DNA of 64,000 nt from Chryseolinea serpens. GTDB taxonomy: Bacteria > Bacteroidota > Bacteroidia > Cytophagales > Cyclobacteriaceae. The stretch spans positions 620,001-684,000 of the forward strand of contig NZ_FQWQ01000001.1 of NCBI RefSeq assembly GCF_900129725.1, written 5' to 3'. How positions within the stretch are numbered: position 1 is the first letter of the stretch; each line of letters opens with the position of its first letter. Below are positions 60,106-64,000 of the stretch, piece by piece. Under the pieces are notes generated by a model. The model was not told the origin of the DNA. It saw nothing but the letters and a program-made list of their open reading frames with translations, and made no database searches. A program made the position numbers and the translations under genes.

Positions 60106-61587
60106 AAACGTTTTCATGATATCGATGTAATATTTCCTGTATTCTTCTCTATCGAAATGACCCTCTTTGCCGAAGCGTTCCTCAAAGCTCTTTTCGACGC
60201 GTAACTGCACCGTTTTCCGATTGGTTAATTCACAAACCCGCCAAAGCAGGTAGTAATGCTCAGGGTTATCGGCATTGAAGTTGCCCTGACTGTTCAAAAA
60301 GTTGAATGCAATTTCGAGCATCTCGTCCTCTTTCAGGTTGTGCAGAAATGTATTGACGAACTTTAACTCATCCCCATAGCCCCCGATAAAATCCGGCAAG
60401 TCTCGTTTTCGATCCTGATACACGTCTTTGTCCTCGGAAAGATCGATCAATATTTTAGCGATGGTCGACACCAGATATTGATTGGCGGGGTAATCGGCTT
60501 TCAATTGCAGGGCCATCAGCAGGGCATAGTCCAGCCGATGGAATTCAACCTGCAAGTCTAAGTCCTCGAATTGGCACTGCGCAATGAGCTGCTGTACCTC
60601 TTCATCGGGTCGCTTATTGAGACCTAGGTGGTTGTCGACCAAAGAGGCCCCTAGCCATTCGATTCGCTTGGAAATTTCAGGGTGAGTCTTGATGGAGTCA
60701 ATTGCAAAAATGGCCACGTACGCTGGGCGCTTGGTATACATGCTGGGCCGTGCGTCCAGCCAATGTTCCTGGAAGGGATATTTCGCAAATTGAAATGGGT
60801 TGAACAAGGCATACCCGAGCTTCTTTTTTGTGTAATCGACCGAATCCAATATCGAAAGCAGACCGATGCTTTCGCGTGTGTTGAAGCCCGCCCTTTGCAG
60901 GATGATCAATCCGAGCGAGTCGGCGGCCCTTTCGTGCTTTCGTTCGAAGTGCGAAAGCTGGTACATCATGTTCCGGAGTGTGTCTAAGTCGCTTTTCTCC
61001 ACGTCCGTTTTCAGCACGTTGACCAGACCCTTTTTTACCTTTTTTGAGATCTTTTCACTGGCTTCTTTGCGGATCCGTTCTCTCACGTGCCCGAGCTCGT
61101 AGTGGGCAATCTCGTGCGCCAACGTGAAGGCCAGTTGACTTTCGTTGTTGATCCGCCCCAGGAGACCAGTGGTCACCACAAAGGTGCCCTCCCCGACACA
61201 CATGGCATTGACCTCCGGCAATTTCGCGATGAGCACGCGCTTTGGCGTGACACGAAGTTTCGAGTGCTCGACCAGGTCATGAAAGATATCGTCGACGAAT
61301 TTTTGCAGGGTCTTATCTTCTATGATCCTCCCTCCCTTGACCATTCTGATGAGGTGCCCGGTATTGGATTCGTAACGGCGCGACATGCCTTCGATCTTCG
61401 GTTCGAGGTAATACAATTCCTCTTTCAACTGTTGCTTCAGGCTCTTGACGAGCCAAAGGTCTTTTCCGTCGTATACAGGAAGCGGCTTGAACGATTGGTC
61501 CAGTTGCGCCTGAGCCTCGATCAAAACAAGGCAGGCAATAGACAAAAGAAACGCACGAAATGGCGCCAGTGACAAAAACATAGCCAT
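60088..61587 (-). CDS. M48-family zinc metalloprotease, secreted or periplasmic
   Basis: About 499 residues from the ATG at 61587, with a Sec signal (FRAFLLSIACLVLIEAQAQ). M48 features are the active-site HEIAH (H158, E159, H162) in FTLAHEIAHYELGHV, and a downstream ERAADSLGL whose Glu is the third zinc ligand. PEVNAMCVGEGTFVVTTGLL is the classical strand before the motif. The long C-terminal half is helical and may be TPR-like. It resembles soluble BepA/LoiP-type proteases of the envelope. The frame extends five codons upstream. Confidence 0.85.
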   Translation of the reverse strand: MAMFLSLAPFRAFLLSIACLVLIEAQAQLDQSFKPLPVYDGKDLWLVKSLKQQLKEELYYLEPKIEGMSRRYESNTGHLIRMVKGGRIIEDKTLQKFVDDIFHDLVEHSKLRVTPKRVLIAKLPEVNAMCVGEGTFVVTTGLLGRINNESQLAFTLAHEIAHYELGHVRERIRKEASEKISKKVKKGLVNVLKTDVEKSDLDTLRNMMYQLSHFERKHERAADSLGLIILQRAGFNTRESIGLLSILDSVDYTKKKLGYALFNPFQFAKYPFQEHWLDARPSMYTKRPAYVAIFAIDSIKTHPEISKRIEWLGASLVDNHLGLNKRPDEEVQQLIAQCQFEDLDLQVEFHRLDYALLMALQLKADYPANQYLVSTIAKILIDLSEDKDVYQDRKRDLPDFIGGYGDELKFVNTFLHNLKEDEMLEIAFNFLNSQGNFNADNPEHYYLLWRVCELTNRKTVQLRVEKSFEERFGKEGHFDREEYRKYYIDIMKTFLRPGG

Positions 61588-61719
61588 AAACCAACTAGAC
61601 AATTATCGCAATCTACAAATATTTTCGGTCGTTAGAAGGGCAACTTTACCGTTTATGAACGCATCAGACGGTCCCCCAATTGCCCGATGCAAAAAATCAT
61701 CATCGCTCTATTCCTTTAT

Positions 61720-62964
61720 TCAACGATTAAATGGATACTCGTTAATCCAATGGAATCCGCGATTTATTAAAAGAAATTCGTCGGAATTCTTGCGCATAGC
61801 AATATGGATGGAATCCTCGTCTAGTTTTCCCTTTAACCTGTAGAGGCTGTCGTTGGCGATGGCATATTGAAAATGGTAGGCCGTTCCGGAATCGAGGCTG
61901 ATGAGGCTCATGGTGTGCGCAACGGTGTCGGCGGCGAAGTTCCACCGGATGGCGGCCCCGTCCATGTACTGGAGGCTGCATTTGTCTTTGGTCAGAACAT
62001 AAAGTTTTTGCCAGCGGCGTGTTTTATCTTCTTCGGGCACGACCACACCATTGGTCTTGTGCTCTACGATCTCATAGGTATCAAAGCGCTCCGGGAAAAA
62101 TGCAGCTACCTCCGCTTCTCTTTTCAAACCAGAAACAACCAATTGTTCGACAATTACCAGAATGATGATGGCTTTCCCGATGCCATAGAACACCCTGGCT
62201 TTGGGATGGGCGATCGCTGGCCGGATATTTTCAGGTGCTATGGCCTGGTTCAAAATAAAAAATGAGATCAACCTTTTCAGTTGAGGCGCAACGATCACGA
62301 CGGCGACGACCAGGAGGTGCGCAGAGAACAGTTTCACGGGGACGTCGTAGCTGAAGTTCAACATCAGAATGTTGATCATGATCGCAATACTGATCAATGC
62401 CCCCAGCAAGGTGGTCCGTCGAAAGAAAAGCAAGCTACCCGCCAATATCTCGGCGCCGCCCGTAAACAAATTGTAGGTCTTGGAATAGCCCATGAAAGCC
62501 CACAAAAGACCCATCGGCGAAAATTGTCCCAGGGGTGTCGCCAATCGTTCCAGCGACAGGAATGGGAACTGTGTTTTGAAGACCTTGGCCAGGCCGTAGA
62601 CGAGCATCATGTAAGCCAGGAAATAGCGCAAGAAGATCAAAAACCAAAACAACAGCGTGTCATAGTTGGCACGTTTTCGATCGATCCATGTCCACACCAC
62701 CGTGGCCAGCAGCGAAATCGATCCAATCACAACCAACTGCACAAAGTTCCAGGTGGTGTCGCCGCTGCCATTGGGCATCACGGTGATGTCGATGTTGAAA
62801 ACATGATGCCCCGTAAAGAGCACGATAGCGTTCCAGGGTGAGAAGGACGAAAACTCGACCCACCAGGAGGCCGGCACATAGCACAGGAGATAGACAAAGA
62901 AAAATCGGAAGAGAATTTTAGTGGCGGTTGACCACGATGCCGGAGTGGGTATTGCAGTTTCCAT
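61720..62964 (-). CDS. DoxX-like integral membrane protein
   Basis: 414 residues from the ATG at 62964 (METAIPTPASW), with about eight hydrophobic segments, including LLFWFLIFLRYFLAYMMLVYGLAKV and GGAEILAGSLLFFRRTTLLGALISIAIMINILMLN, the DoxX-type core. A soluble C-terminal part after residue 295 (AAFFPERFDTYEIVEH to INEYPFNR) is beta-rich and probably extracytoplasmic. Function unknown. The 21-codon upstream extension overlaps the terminator of the GH65 gene and is rejected. Confidence 0.65.
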   Translation of the reverse strand: METAIPTPASWSTATKILFRFFFVYLLCYVPASWWVEFSSFSPWNAIVLFTGHHVFNIDITVMPNGSGDTTWNFVQLVVIGSISLLATVVWTWIDRKRANYDTLLFWFLIFLRYFLAYMMLVYGLAKVFKTQFPFLSLERLATPLGQFSPMGLLWAFMGYSKTYNLFTGGAEILAGSLLFFRRTTLLGALISIAIMINILMLNFSYDVPVKLFSAHLLVVAVVIVAPQLKRLISFFILNQAIAPENIRPAIAHPKARVFYGIGKAIIILVIVEQLVVSGLKREAEVAAFFPERFDTYEIVEHKTNGVVVPEEDKTRRWQKLYVLTKDKCSLQYMDGAAIRWNFAADTVAHTMSLISLDSGTAYHFQYAIANDSLYRLKGKLDEDSIHIAMRKNSDEFLLINRGFHWINEYPFNR

Positions 62965-62982
62965 AAACGATATTGAATAAAA

Positions 62983-63014
62983 AAATTTCCGGCACAAAGC
63001 CGCGCCGGAAATTT
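62983..63014 (-). terminator. Terminator of the GH65 phosphorylase gene
   Basis: Eleven-bp stem AAATTTCCGGC/GCCGGAAATTT with a 10-nt loop; on the minus strand it is followed by TTTTTATTC. It lies 23 nt after the gene's stop and directly precedes the DoxX-like gene. Confidence 0.8.
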
Positions 63015-63036
63015 TAGCAAAGTTCAAACTATCTCT

Positions 63037-64000
63037 CTAGCGTTTCAGCATCACCGGCTTGCCATGAAGACATATCTCCAACGGCGACCCGGATTCCAGG
63101 ATGGTCTCCACGCTATCTTTCGAGATCTTGATCTTGATGACACGCTCTCTGAATTCCAACCGGAACGAATACGACTTCCATTGGTCTGGCGTGAACGGAT
63201 TAAAATGCAGCATGCCGTCTTTCACCGTCATCCCCCCAAACCCCTTCACCACACTCATCCACGTGCCCGCCATCGAAGTGATGTGACAGCCATCTTCGGT
63301 GTCGTTGTTGTAGTCGTCGAGGTCGAGGCGCGAGGTGCGCAGATAGAATTCGTAGGCGCGTTCTTTATAGCCCAACCGCGAGGCAAGGATCACGTGTACG
63401 CAGGGCGACAGCGATGACTCGTGCACGGTCATGGGTTCGTAGAAATCGAAATTCTTGCGGATGGTCTCAATGTCGTAGCGCTCTTCGAACAGGAAGATCC
63501 CTTGCAGCACGTCGGCTTGTTTGATGAAACACGAACGCAGAATGCGATCCCACGACCACTTCTGGTTGATGGGGCGGTCTTCTGGTTTCAGGTCGCTCAC
63601 GCGCAGCAGCTCCTTGTCGAGAAAGCCGTCCTGTTGCAGGAACACGCCGCGCTTCTCGTCCGCGGGATAATGCATTTTTGAAATGATCTCTTTCCAACGC
63701 GTGGTCTCGGCTTCGTCAAAGTTGTTGGCCTTTGTGATCACCGTGTAGCGCTCGCCTTGTGCCTTTTTCACTTGCTCCAAAGAATCGATCGTGTACTGTA
63801 AGGTCCAGGTGGCGATGGTATTGGTGTACCAGTTGTTGTTGACGTTGTTCTCGTATTCGTTTGGCCCGGTAACACCCAACATCACAAACTTGTTTTTGTC
63901 CGACGACCAGGTGATGCGCTGCGACCAGAAACGCGAGATGCCAATGAGCACGTCCAGGCCAAACTCCGCCAGATAGGCTTCGTCGCCCGTGTAGCGGATG
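63037..64000 (-). CDS. GH65 glycoside phosphorylase, maltose phosphorylase-like (5' end outside the window)
   Basis: 321 codons are visible, open to the right edge; the start lies beyond it. TGPNEYENNVNNNWYTN contains the GH65 general-acid Glu with the nearby NNxYTN signature. KQADVLQGIFLFEERYD, ESSLSPCVHVILASRLG (His for phosphate) and EDGCHITSMAGTWMSVVKGFGGM complete the C-terminal part of the barrel. The family phosphorolyses maltose, trehalose or kojibiose; maltose is favoured given the alpha-glucan genes, but this is inference. Confidence 0.9.
   Translation of the reverse strand, partial: IRYTGDEAYLAEFGLDVLIGISRFWSQRITWSSDKNKFVMLGVTGPNEYENNVNNNWYTNTIATWTLQYTIDSLEQVKKAQGERYTVITKANNFDEAETTRWKEIISKMHYPADEKRGVFLQQDGFLDKELLRVSDLKPEDRPINQKWSWDRILRSCFIKQADVLQGIFLFEERYDIETIRKNFDFYEPMTVHESSLSPCVHVILASRLGYKERAYEFYLRTSRLDLDDYNNDTEDGCHITSMAGTWMSVVKGFGGMTVKDGMLHFNPFTPDQWKSYSFRLEFRERVIKIKISKDSVETILESGSPLEICLHGKPVMLKR

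Overview
The window looks like chromosomal DNA of a Bacteroidota bacterium, most likely of the Cytophagales (Chryseolinea/Ohtaekwangia-like; the lineage is inferred). The support is a short primary sigma factor without region 1.1, several TTG-N19-21-TAnnTTTG promoters, a bacillithiol deacetylase, a DUF349 repeat protein, a START-like domain protein, a type IX secretion C-terminal signal, many SPII lipoproteins, and a Nudix-like regulator next to xylAB.

Layout. 1-5.8 kb: small envelope proteins, a [2Fe-2S] ferredoxin, ferritin, tRNA-Thr, and a PQQ-propeller lipoprotein followed by a frameshifted lipoprotein. 5.9-16.8 kb: housekeeping genes (DUF349 protein, YqgE, pdxH, bshB1, trxB, rpoD, pnp, rpsO, LptF/G permease). 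17-20.1 kb: a secreted zincin, then a real tRNA-Met followed by a tandem array of decayed tRNA-Met/terminator units. 20.2-26.8 kb: mgsA, tex, and pgi, pfkA and a ROK glucokinase for upper glycolysis. 26.9-40.0 kb: a tightly packed minus-strand alpha-glucan operon (two lipoprotein alpha-amylases, glgE, treS-maltokinase fusion, glgB, GH57). 40.1-48.4 kb: a keto-sugar type oxidative cluster (two TIM-barrel isomerase/epimerases, a ThuA-sugar dehydrogenase-cytochrome c multidomain lipoprotein, a DUF1080 hydrolase, a cytochrome c, a Gfo/Idh/MocA oxidoreductase), next to a divergent Rieske oxygenase. 49.6-50.5 kb: a gene-free stretch with paired palindromic repeats. 50.5-56.6 kb: xylAB, the divergent Nudix-like regulator, a repeat-rich gap and an MFS sugar transporter. 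56.7-64 kb: a T9SS-sorted SGNH hydrolase, an arginine deiminase-like/CtlX pair, an M48 protease, a DoxX-like membrane protein, and the 3' part of a GH65 phosphorylase.

How the genes fit together. Extracytoplasmic amylases and the GH65 phosphorylase would supply maltose and glucose. The maltokinase-GlgE-GlgB route would build branched alpha-glucan from maltose. Glucokinase, Pgi and PfkA send glucose into glycolysis, with MgsA as an overflow branch. Xylose enters through XylA/XylB, probably under the Nudix-like regulator, which may also control the MFS transporter because the same spaced palindrome lies upstream of both.

Most notable observations: (1) a tRNA-Met-derived tandem array in which each unit keeps a T-arm, a CAT loop and a terminator but has a replaced 5' half and a 14-bp palindrome; (2) a TreS domain whose GH13 nucleophile Asp is Pro; (3) a candidate xyl operator shared by two promoters; (4) a long hairpin with pseudoknot potential in the pnp leader.
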